A stretch of DNA of 64,000 bases. It comes from Hymenobacter convexus. GTDB lineage: Bacteria; Bacteroidota; Bacteroidia; Cytophagales; Hymenobacteraceae. Positions 54,815-62,786 of this stretch are shown piece by piece; positions within the stretch are counted from its first letter, which is position 1, and the number at the start of each line of letters is the position of its first letter. A program made the position numbers and the translations under genes. The notes beneath the pieces were generated by a model. The model was not told the origin of the DNA. It ran no database searches and was given only the letters and a program-made list of their open reading frames with translations. The DNA lies in the NCBI RefSeq assembly GCF_030580955.1, contig NZ_JAUQON010000006.1, positions 124,001 through 188,000 of the forward strand, in the 5' to 3' direction.

Positions 54815-54922
54815 ATGCTCCCCTTCCCCGCCCTCGACCGCCTCAAAGCCGACCTCGACGACCTGCGCCCCCTGGCGCCGGAACAGGAGCAGCGGGTGCT
54901 GCAAAAGTTTCAGCTCGAATAA
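54815..54922 (+). pseudogene. Remnant of a Fic-family protein (N-terminal fragment)
   Basis: A 35-codon reading frame giving LDRLKADLDDLRPLAPEQE and then QKFQLE before a TAA. This is very like the start of Fic/DOC-type AMP-transferase proteins, where LKxxLDxLRPLPPE is followed by RLEWxYHSNAIEGN. Here the frame ends just before that active part, and no Fic motif follows. It is most simply the stump of a deleted gene. The match rests on recognition by eye. Confidence 0.5.
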
Positions 54923-54960
54923 ACCTTAGCTTGGCGTAATCAAACTGCTATACATCAGCC

Positions 54961-55323
54961 ATGCACCTGCTCGCCCAAGTTCTCATCGGCCTCGTAGCCG
55001 CCATCCACCTCTATATTTTGTGGCTGGAAATGTTTGCCTGGACCACACGCGGGCCCAAAACCTTCCGTTCGCTACGGCCCGAGCTGTTCGAACCCACCAA
55101 GGTGCTGGCCGCCAACCAAGGGCTGTACAACGGTTTTCTGGCCGCCGGCCTCATTTGGGCGCTGCTGATTGCCGACCCGGCCTGGCATCGCAACGTGGCC
55201 AGCTTTTTTCTGGGCTGCGTGGCGGTGGCGGGGCTGTACGGGGCCGCCACGGCGGGGCGGCGCATCCTGCTGGTGCAAACCGTCCCGGCGCTACTGGCCC
55301 TGGCGGCGGTGTGGCTGGCGTAA
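54961..55323 (+). CDS. DUF1304 family membrane protein
   Basis: A 120-residue inner-membrane protein with four hydrophobic helices (about 3-23, 50-70, 78-95, 100-119). The pattern IHLYILWLEMFAW at the start and NQGLYNGFLAAGLIW in the middle is typical of the DUF1304 family, whose function is unknown. It lies after the Fic remnant and before a gene on the same strand. Confidence 0.85.
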   Translation: MHLLAQVLIGLVAAIHLYILWLEMFAWTTRGPKTFRSLRPELFEPTKVLAANQGLYNGFLAAGLIWALLIADPAWHRNVASFFLGCVAVAGLYGAATAGRRILLVQTVPALLALAAVWLA

Positions 55324-55336
55324 CAACGCGGCGGCC

Positions 55337-55344
55337 TATTTTTG
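55337..55344 (+). promoter_or_regulatory. TAnnTTTG promoter box before the gene at 55349
   Basis: TATTTTTG, exact match, ending 4 bp before the GTG start. As at 10509 and 15060, it implies a leaderless message or a start codon further in. Confidence 0.5.
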
Positions 55345-55348
55345 TTGG

Positions 55349-55768
55349 GTGAGCCCCGCCCTTCGCTATTTCAGCAACCCTGCCGCCGTTATTTCCTACG
55401 CGCCGGAAGGCTACGTGTGCCTCGACTGGCAGCCGATAGCGGCGTCGGCCAACGAGCTGCGCGCCATCTACGAACACGTGCTGCACGCCATGCAGCACCA
55501 CCGCACCACGGCCCTGATGACCGTGCACAACCAGCGCCCGCCCATGCCGCCCGAGGTACAGGCCTGGCTGGCGCACGACTGGATGCCCCGCGCCGTGGCC
55601 ACGGTGGGCTACGCCCGATGCGCCGTGGTGGAGGCCAACTCCCCGCTCAGCCGGCTGGCGGCCCGCGCCGTGGGCGCCGACATGGGCACGGGCCTGCGCT
55701 TTCAGTATTTCGACACGCCGGAAGCGGCCCGGGCGTGGCTGCGCACGCCGGCCACCGGCGGCAAATAG
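55349..55768 (+). CDS. Unknown soluble protein, possible STAS/SpoIIAA-like fold
   Basis: A 139-residue protein reading VSPALRYFSNPAAVISY at its start. There is no signal peptide or membrane segment. The alternation of beta strands and helices (YVCLDWQP, ELRAIYEHVLHAM, ALMTVHNQRP, VATVGYARCAVVEANS) recalls small STAS-like proteins common in Cytophagales, but I see no decisive motif. GTG at 55349 is the best start because everything upstream in this frame is antisense-like, Trp/Arg-rich sequence overlapping the DUF1304 gene. Confidence 0.6.
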   Translation: MSPALRYFSNPAAVISYAPEGYVCLDWQPIAASANELRAIYEHVLHAMQHHRTTALMTVHNQRPPMPPEVQAWLAHDWMPRAVATVGYARCAVVEANSPLSRLAARAVGADMGTGLRFQYFDTPEAARAWLRTPATGGK

Positions 55769-55859
55769 TCATTGCAACCGGTTTTGTGGCCGGCGCGGCA
55801 TACTATTCGGGCGCTGGCTGGTTTAGGAGGGAATTTCACTTTCCCCCTTGGCTATTCCC

Positions 55860-56651
55860 ATGGATTTGCAACTCACTCATAAACTGGCCCTCGTCACGGG
55901 CTCCACGGCTGGCATTGGGCTGGCCATTGCGCGCCGCCTGGCCGCCGAGGGCGCCGAAGTCATCATCACCGGCCGCACCGAAGGGCGCATTGCGGAGGCC
56001 TGCGCCACCATTCTGGCCGAAACGCCGCAGGCCCGGGTGCGCGGCGTGGCCGTCGATTTTGGCAAGGCCGAGGAAGTAGCGCACCTGCTGCGCGAAGTGC
56101 CCAAAGTCGATATTCTGGTGAACAACGTGGGCATCTTCGAGCCCAAGCCCTTCACCGAAATTCCCGACGAGGACTGGGTGCGGTTCTTCGAGGTGAACGT
56201 GCTGAGCGGGGTGCGCCTCACGCGCCAGTATTTCCCGCTGATGCTGGCCGGGAACTGGGGCCGCATCCTGTTTATTTCAAGCGAATCGGCCCTGCAGATT
56301 CCGCAGGAGATGATACACTACGGCACCACCAAAACCGCCCAGTTGGCCGTAGCGCGCGGCCTGGCCGAGCTCACCAAGGGCACCGGCATCACCGTCAACT
56401 CGGTGCTGCCCGGCCCCACGGCCTCGGAAGGCGTCGACGAGTTCATCAAAAAAATGGCCGCCGATGGCAAGAGCAAAGCGGAAGCCGAGCACGACTTCTT
56501 CCAGAACGACCGGCCAACTTCTTTGCTCCAGCGCTTCATCAGCACCGACGAGGTGGCCAACATGGTGGCCTTCCTGTGCAGCCCGCTGGCGGCCGCCACC
56601 AACGGCGCCTCCGTGCGCGTGGATGGCGGCGTGATTCGCAGCATCGGCTAA
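55860..56651 (+). CDS. Short-chain dehydrogenase/reductase
   Basis: A 263-residue SDR oxidoreductase with a Rossmann fold. The cofactor motif is GSTAGIG (TGxxxGIG type), then NNVG (about 86-89), catalytic Ser in ISSES, and YGTTK holding Tyr and Lys. GRTEGR after the second strand suggests NADP(H) preference. The C-terminal VRVDGGVIRS is typical. The substrate is unknown. The start at 55860 (MDLQLTHK) is chosen over a TTG four codons upstream. Confidence 0.93.
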   Translation: MDLQLTHKLALVTGSTAGIGLAIARRLAAEGAEVIITGRTEGRIAEACATILAETPQARVRGVAVDFGKAEEVAHLLREVPKVDILVNNVGIFEPKPFTEIPDEDWVRFFEVNVLSGVRLTRQYFPLMLAGNWGRILFISSESALQIPQEMIHYGTTKTAQLAVARGLAELTKGTGITVNSVLPGPTASEGVDEFIKKMAADGKSKAEAEHDFFQNDRPTSLLQRFISTDEVANMVAFLCSPLAAATNGASVRVDGGVIRSIG

Positions 56652-56672
56652 GCAGCAGTTCGAAATTAATTA

Positions 56673-56788
56673 GGGCGGTCATGCCGAGCGCAGCGAAGCA
56701 TCTCGCGTGTGGGAGTAACTCAATAGAAAGTCAACAGAAAGAGTTACTTCGGCACACGAGATGCTTGCTACGCTCGGCATAACCGCCC
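56673..56788. repeat. REP-like inverted repeat, class GTCATGC(C/T)GAGC
   Basis: Arms carry GGGCGGTCATGCCGAGCGCA (from 56673) and its complement (to 56788), with an extra inner pairing of AGTAACTC and GAGTTACT. It follows the SDR gene. Confidence 0.88.
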
Positions 56789-56839
56789 TTTAACTTTTTA
56801 GTAGCGCCGGGCAACCGGCGGTGCGCGGCGTGCATCTGG

Positions 56840-56889
56840 CGCGGTGGTGCCGGCCTTACCCGTGCGGGGCCGGCACCACCGCGTTTTTT
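56840..56889 (+). terminator. Very strong terminator just upstream of the gene at 56914
   Basis: A perfect 16-bp GC-rich stem (56840-56855 with 56868-56883), 12-base loop, then six T residues. It lies only 24 bp before the next start codon, on the same strand, so it either ends a short upstream transcript or attenuates the gene. Confidence 0.88.
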
Positions 56890-56913
56890 CTTGCACGCCT
56901 CACCTTTCTGCAA

Positions 56914-57459
56914 ATGTTTAAATCGAAGCTCCTGCTGGCCAGCGCCCTGCTGGTGAGCAGCGTAGCCCGGGCCCAGGCCCCGGCCGCCGAGGTAAAGGCC
57001 CTCACCGCCCGCCTCAACCAATTGCTGGTGGACCCCAAAGACCAGGACGACGACACCGAAGTGCGGGTGTCGTTGGCCGACTGCGGGTTCCGCCAAACCA
57101 TTCGCAAATACCGCAAGCCCGACAAAACCAGCACCACCAACATTGCCGTGAGCAACAGCAAAAACGGCAGCAGCTGGGGCTTCAAAAGCAACGAAAACGT
57201 GGAGATGGAACTCACCCTGGCCCAGGAATGGGCCGAAGTGGGCTCCGTGACCTACGCCGCCAAGCAGCACGACAAGGGTGGTGGCCGCTACTACGAGCTG
57301 ACCGTGAAACGCCGCGAGCAACCCAAGGGCAAGTCGAATTCGTCGAGCCTGGCCTCCACCATCACCCTCGGCCTCAATACAGATAATGAAAAGGAGGTAG
57401 CCGCCCTGGCCCGGCGCCTCGACGAACTGCGGCGGCAGTGCACCAGCCGCAAGGGGTAG
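56914..57459 (+). CDS. Exported protein of unknown function
   Basis: A 181-residue protein with a signal peptide (about 1-21, ending ARAQ). The mature part is highly charged, with a central beta-rich section (TEVRVSLADCGFRQTIRKY, MELTLAQEWAEVGSV) and a C-terminal helix rich in Arg/Glu. No family recognised. The start at 56914 begins the signal peptide. It sits right after a strong terminator and before a REP-like element, so it is either driven by a promoter overlapping the stem or controlled by read-through. Confidence 0.65.
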   Translation: MFKSKLLLASALLVSSVARAQAPAAEVKALTARLNQLLVDPKDQDDDTEVRVSLADCGFRQTIRKYRKPDKTSTTNIAVSNSKNGSSWGFKSNENVEMELTLAQEWAEVGSVTYAAKQHDKGGGRYYELTVKRREQPKGKSNSSSLASTITLGLNTDNEKEVAALARRLDELRRQCTSRKG

Positions 57460-57476
57460 ACAATCAAGACATAAAC

Positions 57477-57579
57477 GTCATGCTGAGCGCAGCCGAAGCA
57501 TCTCGCGTGTGGTAGTAATTCTTTTCTCGCGATTAGATTACTTCGGCACGCGAGATGCTTCGGCTGCGCTCAGCATGAC
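57477..57579. repeat. REP-like inverted repeat, class GTCATGCTGAGC
   Basis: Arms start at 57477 (GTCATGCTGAGCGCAGCCGA) and end at 57579, pairing GCATCTCGCGTG with CACGCGAGATGC. It separates convergent genes. Confidence 0.92.
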
Positions 57580-57621
57580 GTGCTGAAAGCCGGAAACAGG
57601 CAATAAGCGGCCCGCGATGCC

Positions 57622-58122
57622 CTACGCCTGCGGGGGCTCGCCGCCGAGCAGGGCCCAAGCTTCTTCGTTGCCTTGCTGGCCGGCCAGGTGCAGGGCGGTG
57701 AGGCCGCGGCGGTCGGCAATGGTTTGGCTGGCGCCGGCATCGAGGAGCAGGCGCACCAAGGCGTTGCGGCCAAACATGGTGGCGAACATGAGGGCCGTGC
57801 CGCCGTTGCCGTTTTGCAGGTTGAGGTCGGCGCCGCGCTCGATGAGCAGGCGGGCAATGTCGGGGTAGCCCTTGAAGCTGACGCCCATCAGGGCGGTATT
57901 GCCGCTGGCATCCTGCACGTTGGGGTTGGCGCCGGAATTGAGCAGCATCACCACGGCATCGTAGTGGTCGTCGTAGGCGGCCAGGATGAGGGGAGTGAAG
58001 CCCTTGTCGTTGGTGGTGTCGACATTGAGGCCCCGGCCCAGCAGCTCGTGCAGGGTGGAAACGTCGCCGCGGCGGGCGGCATCAAACAACAAATCTTCGG
58101 GCTGCGCGGAAGTAGGTGACAT
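57622..58122 (-). CDS. Ankyrin-repeat protein
   Basis: A 166-residue soluble protein made of about four ankyrin repeats (from about 8 to 155), shown by DKGFTPLILAAYDD, SGNTALMGVSFKGY, NGGTALMFATMFGR and RGLTALHLAGQQGN, each followed by the usual VxxLLxxGA helix end. Ankyrin stacks bind other proteins, so a partner-binding role is likely. There is no signal peptide. It lies near the J-like membrane protein gene on the same strand, 84 bp apart. Confidence 0.92.
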   Translation of the reverse strand: MSPTSAQPEDLLFDAARRGDVSTLHELLGRGLNVDTTNDKGFTPLILAAYDDHYDAVVMLLNSGANPNVQDASGNTALMGVSFKGYPDIARLLIERGADLNLQNGNGGTALMFATMFGRNALVRLLLDAGASQTIADRRGLTALHLAGQQGNEEAWALLGGEPPQA

Positions 58123-58206
58123 GAAATCGGAAAACGGTGATGGTTGACAATCGGCTGCTGATACGGCAAAGCCCGGGTCCGGGCTGCCCCGCCCGCAGCA
58201 CCGGCC

Positions 58207-58953
58207 TCAAAAACGCACCATGATGGTGATGGTGATGATGGCCAACAACCCGCTCACGACGGCCGTGTTTACGTAAGTTTCGGCGGAGCGGCCCGGCCAC
58301 ACGCCCACGGCGGCCACCGCCGCCAGCAGCACCGGCAGCAGCAAAAACGTGCCGTAGATGGTGCCCGCATAGGGCCGAAACGGCGCCGGCCCGTCGGGCG
58401 AGTCGGCCGCGCGCACCTGGCTCACCACGCCCAGCAGCGGCGTTTGCCACACCTCGATGCGCTGCCCGGCCCGCACCCGGTAGCTGATGGCGCTGGGCAG
58501 CCGGAACTCGGTGTGCTCGGTGTGCACGCGGTAGGCCAGCTGTGGGTCGGAGAGCGACACGGAAACCGAGACGGGGAAGCGGCTGCGCACGGTTTCGTGG
58601 GCAAAGTGGCGCAGCGGCAGGCCCCAGTCGAGGCCCAGCAGCAGGCAGCACGCCAACAGGGCCGCGTTGAGGCGGCGGCCCACGCGGGCCAGCCGGCCCA
58701 TCCGTTCGTCGTAGCGCTGGCGCTCCGACACCGGAGCCGCGGGCTCCTGGGTCAGGAGCAGGTCGTAGGCCACGCGGCGGCGCGGGTTGCCCAGGATTTC
58801 GTAGCCGGTTTCGACCTCGGCCAGGCGCGCTTTCATGGCGCGGTCGGCGGCGGCCAGGCGCTTGAGGCGGGCGCGCTGGCGCACGTAGGCCTGCTCGATT
58901 TCCTGGCTCGTGGCCGCCGGGGGCACGCCCAGCACGCGGTAATAGTTCTGCAT
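58207..58953 (-). CDS. Membrane protein with J-like domain lacking HPD
   Basis: A 248-residue protein. Residues 1-66 follow the J-domain pattern (NYYRVLGVPPAATSQEIEQAY at the start, shown here in part as YRVLGVPPAATSQEIEQAY, then TGYEILGNPRRRVAYD), but the HPD loop that stimulates Hsp70 is missing; the segment reads ARLKRLAAADRAM. A membrane helix follows (about 98-115), then a soluble part, then two more (about 197-215 and 228-245). It therefore looks like a J-derived protein that no longer activates DnaK by the usual contact. Function unknown. Confidence 0.75.
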   Translation of the reverse strand: MQNYYRVLGVPPAATSQEIEQAYVRQRARLKRLAAADRAMKARLAEVETGYEILGNPRRRVAYDLLLTQEPAAPVSERQRYDERMGRLARVGRRLNAALLACCLLLGLDWGLPLRHFAHETVRSRFPVSVSVSLSDPQLAYRVHTEHTEFRLPSAISYRVRAGQRIEVWQTPLLGVVSQVRAADSPDGPAPFRPYAGTIYGTFLLLPVLLAAVAAVGVWPGRSAETYVNTAVVSGLLAIITITIMVRF

Positions 58954-59108
58954 AAGTGAAAGCGCGGCAAGGTCCTAAAATACAGGCCGCCGGGCCATTT
59001 CAAAACGCAACCGGGCCGCGGGCTATTGCTTCGGCCGGGCAAAAGCTGCTTTCCGGCGGGCGCCGCCGTGCGGGATTGACGGGCCGCCGGGCCGTACTTC
59101 GCAACCTG

Positions 59109-60011
59109 ATGACTATCGATTCGGCTGCCCCGCTCTTTCCTCCTCCTCCCCCAACGCCTGCCGCGCCCGCCTGGAGCGTGCTGGACGTGGCCGAAGTGCG
59201 CGGCCGCTCGCGCCTGGTGGCCTGCAAGAATATCCAGCCGCTGAAGCTGCTACAGCCGGCCTCGCACGGCCCCGCCGCCCACGTGGTGCTGAGCAGCTAC
59301 GGCGGCGGCCTGGTGGCCGGCGACGTTATACGGCTGCGCATTACGGGGCAGGCCGATTCGCGGCTTGTTCTCACCACGCAGGCCAGCACCAGGGTTTTTC
59401 GCTCGATAGATGGAGCCGTGGCCGAGCAGCACACCGTGGGCGAGCTGGCAGAAAACGCGCTGGCCGTCATCTTCCCCGACCCGGTGGTGCTGCAGGCCGA
59501 GAGCCGCTACCGCCAGGTGCAGGAATGGCACCTGCAGCCCACGTCGCTGCTGCTGCTGGTCGACTGGTTCCACTCCGGCCGTATGGACCGGGGCGAGCGG
59601 TTCGCCTTTACCTCGCTGCACTCGGAGCTGCGCGTGCGGGTGGCGGGCCGGCTGGTGGTGCTGGACCGATTTGGCTTTGAGCCCGCTGAAAACATTGCCA
59701 CCTCGCCCGCCAACTTCGCCGAGTATCAAACCTTCTTCTCCGTCTTCCTGGTGGGCAGCCCCGAGGATGCGCGGTTTCAGTTTTTGGGAGAAATACTGAC
59801 GCGTCAGAAGATGCCGGGCGGCACGGGCCCGCATTTCAGCATCAGCAGCCAGCCGTACGTGGTGTCGGTGGCGCGGGCACGGGAGAATGTGTGGGTGCTG
59901 CGGGCGGCGGCGCATAGCCGCATGGCCCTGCAGCCGTTGTGCGAGCAGATGCTGGCGGCACTGGCCGATGAACGGCTGCTGGGCTATAACCCATTGGCGC
60001 GGAAGTATTAG
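59109..60011 (+). CDS. ureD: Urease accessory protein UreD, orphan
   Basis: A 300-residue UreD-family protein, which with UreF and UreG loads nickel into urease. The motifs SYGGGLVAGD, LTTQASTRVFR and FPDPVVLQAESRYRQ match the family, as does the length. No urease subunit or other accessory gene lies in the window on either side, so it is an orphan here; the partners may be elsewhere. The start at 59109 (MTIDSAAPL) is preferred to an upstream one because the extension is basic and unlike the family. Confidence 0.88.
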   Translation: MTIDSAAPLFPPPPPTPAAPAWSVLDVAEVRGRSRLVACKNIQPLKLLQPASHGPAAHVVLSSYGGGLVAGDVIRLRITGQADSRLVLTTQASTRVFRSIDGAVAEQHTVGELAENALAVIFPDPVVLQAESRYRQVQEWHLQPTSLLLLVDWFHSGRMDRGERFAFTSLHSELRVRVAGRLVVLDRFGFEPAENIATSPANFAEYQTFFSVFLVGSPEDARFQFLGEILTRQKMPGGTGPHFSISSQPYVVSVARARENVWVLRAAAHSRMALQPLCEQMLAALADERLLGYNPLARKY

Positions 60012-60022
60012 CAAAACAGCCT

Positions 60023-60121
60023 GTCATGCTGAGCGCAGTTGAAGCATCTCTACCGCAATACTATATCCGGTCGATTGGATTAGTTGAACGGCAGAGATGC
60101 TTCGGCTACGCTCAGCATGAC
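60023..60121. repeat. REP-like inverted repeat, class GTCATGCTGAGC
   Basis: Arms start at 60023 (GTCATGCTGAGCGCAGTTGA) and end at 60121, pairing with two or three mismatches. It separates the convergent ureD and TonB-type receptor genes. Confidence 0.92.
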
Positions 60122-60134
60122 GAACGGGCTTCTT

Positions 60135-62555
60135 CTAATTCCCCACGCGGCCTTCTTCGTCGGCGCTGGCGGCGGCGTGGCGGGCCTGGGTTTTGCCACT
60201 CCCAATTTTGCAGGTGAAGGTCAGCGTCACGCGGCGGCTTTCCCACTGGTTGTTCCAGGTCTGGTTCACGTTGGCGTACTGGATGGTGCTGCGGAAGCGG
60301 TTGGTGTTGAACACGTCGGCCACTTTGAGGCTGAAGCTGGCGCGCTCGGCCCAGATTTGCTTTTTCAGGCCCAGGTTCACCAAGCCGCTGGCTTTGGCGC
60401 GGTAGAGGCCCTGCACCACGGGCGAGCTGTAGCCGCCGCCCACCAGCAGCTTGTAGCGGCGGGGCAGCAGGAAGGTGTGGTCGGAGCTGGCCTCCCAGCT
60501 GTAGCTGGCCAGGCGCACGGGCTGGGCCTGAATCTGAGTTTCGACCTGTGTGTAGCTGCCGCTCAGCTGGTTATCCACGCCCCACCACTTGGTGATGTCG
60601 GTGTGGCCGCCCGAGCTCAGGATGAGGGTGCTGGTTTGGGCCAGGTTTTGGGGGGTGCTGGTCGATACTTTGGTGTCGTCGTTCTGGGTCAGCACGTTGT
60701 TCACCGAGTTGGTTTCGTGCAGGTAGCTCAGGCTCAGCACCTGGAAACCCTTGTGCAGGTAGTTGAACACGAACGACTGCGAGAGCGAGGGCGCCAGAAA
60801 GGGGTTGCCCTGCTGGGCGGTGTAGAAGTCGCTGTAGTTGAGAAAGGGGTTCAGGCTTTGGTAGTTGGGGCGGCTGATGCGGCGGCTCACCGAGGCACTC
60901 ACCTGGTCGTGCTCCGTGATTTTGTAGCTGGCGAAGACGCTGGGAAACAGCTGGAAGTAACTACGGTCGACCTGCTGGCCGGTGGTGGCCGAGCGGCCGG
61001 TGGTCTGGGTGAGCTCGCCGCGCAGGCCGGCTTTCAGCTCTAGGCGGCCGTAGCTGGTGTTGGCGCTCACGTAGCCGGCCGTGATGTGCTCGTCGTACTG
61101 AAACTGGTTGGTGCGCAGGGCATCCAGCTGCCAGCCGCTGTCCATCAATTTATCAAACTGAATGGCGCTGCGCGAAGTCACCCAACTGGTTTTCGCGCCC
61201 GTTTCGGCCCGCCACTTGGTGCCGGCGAAGGGATGCACGTAGTCGATTTTGGCAGCCCGGATGGTGGTTTCCGACGACGTAGCGCTGCGCAGCTGCTCGG
61301 CCGGGCGGCCCTGCTCGCTGCTCGCGGCAAATACCACGTTGTTGAAGCTTTGGTCGTTGTTGCTGGCGTAGCGCACGTAGTCTGCGTCGGCGCTCAGCTC
61401 ACGGCCGGTGCTGTCGAGGGCGAAGCGGTAGTACAGGTTCAGGGCCTGGTTGGAGTTGGTGCCGTTGCTGGGGTTCAGCAGCTGGCGGCGGCTGCCGGGG
61501 TTGCCGGCCAGGTCGGTGGTTACCGAGTTGCTGGTGCGCAGGGCGGTGGTTTGGTCGGCGCTGCCACGCAGCTGCAGGCCAATGTTCTGGCGGACGGTCA
61601 GGGCTACGTCGGCTCCGGTGGCGTAGGTGCCGGAGTACATGAGCGGCCGCCAGAGGTTTTCCTGGTTGAAGAGGCTGTCGCGGATGGTGCGAATCATAGT
61701 CAGGCGGTTGAAGGAGTTGTAGCGGCCGCCGTCGAGGCGGGCGAAGAGGCGCACCTTGCCCACGTTGTAGCTCAGGTTGGTGCCGGCCCAGCTTTTCTCG
61801 TAGCGGCCGTAGCCCAGGCCCAGGTTGTAGGTGCCGCTCAGGCCCGGCAGCTGGCTGCGCTTCAGCTTGATGTTGAGCACGCCGGCCGTGCCGGCGGCGT
61901 CCATCGAGGCGGGCGGGTTGGGCAGCAGCTCAATCTGGCTGATGGCCGAAGCGGGCAGCGACTTGAGGTAGTTGCTCAGGGCCGCGCCGCTCATGTAAGT
62001 GAGCTTGCCGTCAATCATCACGTTCACACCGGTGCTGCCCCGGTACACGATGTTGTCGTCCTTGTCCAGCGTCACACCGGGTGCTTTTTTCATAATTTCG
62101 AGGGCGGTTTCGCCGGCCGTGTTCAGGCGGTCCACGTTCACCACGGTGCGGTCGGCGTGCTGCTCCAGCATGGGGGTGGTGCCGGTTACGGTCACTTCTT
62201 TCAGGGCGGTGGCGGCGGGGGCCAGGCGCAGGGCCGGCACCGCTACCGGCTCCTGGCCCACCACGAAGGCGGCACTGTGGGCGCTGCGGTAGCTCATCAG
62301 CAGGGCCTTCACGCAGTAGCGGCCGGGCTTTATATTGTTGAAAGCGTAGCCGCCCTGCTCGGTGGTAGTCTGGGAGTTGGCAATGGCCGAATCGGGCAGC
62401 GCCACCAGCACGGCGGTGGCGAAAGCCAGCGGCTGGCCGGCGCGGTCGAGCACGGTGCCGGTGGCGGTGGCCTGGGCGGCGGCCCGCTGTGAGAGCATCG
62501 GCAGGGCCAGCAGCAACAGGATAAAAAAGCGGCGGAAGCAGAAGAAGGCGTGCAT
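60135..62555 (-). CDS. TonB-dependent receptor-like outer-membrane protein
   Basis: An 806-residue outer-membrane protein: signal peptide (about 1-27, ending AAAQ), carboxypeptidase-regulatory-like domain (about 30-110, ATGTVLDRAGQPLAFATAV), plug (about 120-235, with EIMKKAPGVTLDKDDNIVYR and GVNVMIDGKL), and a barrel ending WESRRVTLTFTCKIG. It is of the type with a plug and the outer-membrane beta-barrel family 3, not SusC, and has no SusD partner. The ligand is unknown. A promoter-like CACCTTTG lies at 62584-62591 on this strand. Confidence 0.9.
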   Translation of the reverse strand: MHAFFCFRRFFILLLLALPMLSQRAAAQATATGTVLDRAGQPLAFATAVLVALPDSAIANSQTTTEQGGYAFNNIKPGRYCVKALLMSYRSAHSAAFVVGQEPVAVPALRLAPAATALKEVTVTGTTPMLEQHADRTVVNVDRLNTAGETALEIMKKAPGVTLDKDDNIVYRGSTGVNVMIDGKLTYMSGAALSNYLKSLPASAISQIELLPNPPASMDAAGTAGVLNIKLKRSQLPGLSGTYNLGLGYGRYEKSWAGTNLSYNVGKVRLFARLDGGRYNSFNRLTMIRTIRDSLFNQENLWRPLMYSGTYATGADVALTVRQNIGLQLRGSADQTTALRTSNSVTTDLAGNPGSRRQLLNPSNGTNSNQALNLYYRFALDSTGRELSADADYVRYASNNDQSFNNVVFAASSEQGRPAEQLRSATSSETTIRAAKIDYVHPFAGTKWRAETGAKTSWVTSRSAIQFDKLMDSGWQLDALRTNQFQYDEHITAGYVSANTSYGRLELKAGLRGELTQTTGRSATTGQQVDRSYFQLFPSVFASYKITEHDQVSASVSRRISRPNYQSLNPFLNYSDFYTAQQGNPFLAPSLSQSFVFNYLHKGFQVLSLSYLHETNSVNNVLTQNDDTKVSTSTPQNLAQTSTLILSSGGHTDITKWWGVDNQLSGSYTQVETQIQAQPVRLASYSWEASSDHTFLLPRRYKLLVGGGYSSPVVQGLYRAKASGLVNLGLKKQIWAERASFSLKVADVFNTNRFRSTIQYANVNQTWNNQWESRRVTLTFTCKIGSGKTQARHAAASADEEGRVGN

Positions 62556-62731
62556 CGAAAAAGGCGTTAGCGGTTTGATGGCTCAAAGGTGAGCCGGGCC
62601 TTTTTCCGGGTAAAAAACATTATTCCAACGCCCCAAAACCGGCTGTTACCGGCCGTTTTCGGCGTTTCCCGGTTTCGCATTCCAAAACCGGGCTTTCGCA
62701 TAAAAAAGGTGCGGGCGCTGGCGGGGGGCGG

Positions 62732-62739
62732 TAGGTTTG
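62732..62739 (+). promoter_or_regulatory. TAnnTTTG promoter box of the DUF2807 gene
   Basis: TAGGTTTG, exact match, 47 bp before the ATG cluster at 62787. Confidence 0.5.
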
Positions 62740-62786
62740 CAGTCGTCTTCCAGGTTCCGTTCAGCACCTGCTTCAACCCCTCCGTT

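Noticed and set aside
61086..62492. A 468-codon frame opposite the TonB-type receptor
   Set aside because: Gly/Val/Ala-rich antisense product without motifs.
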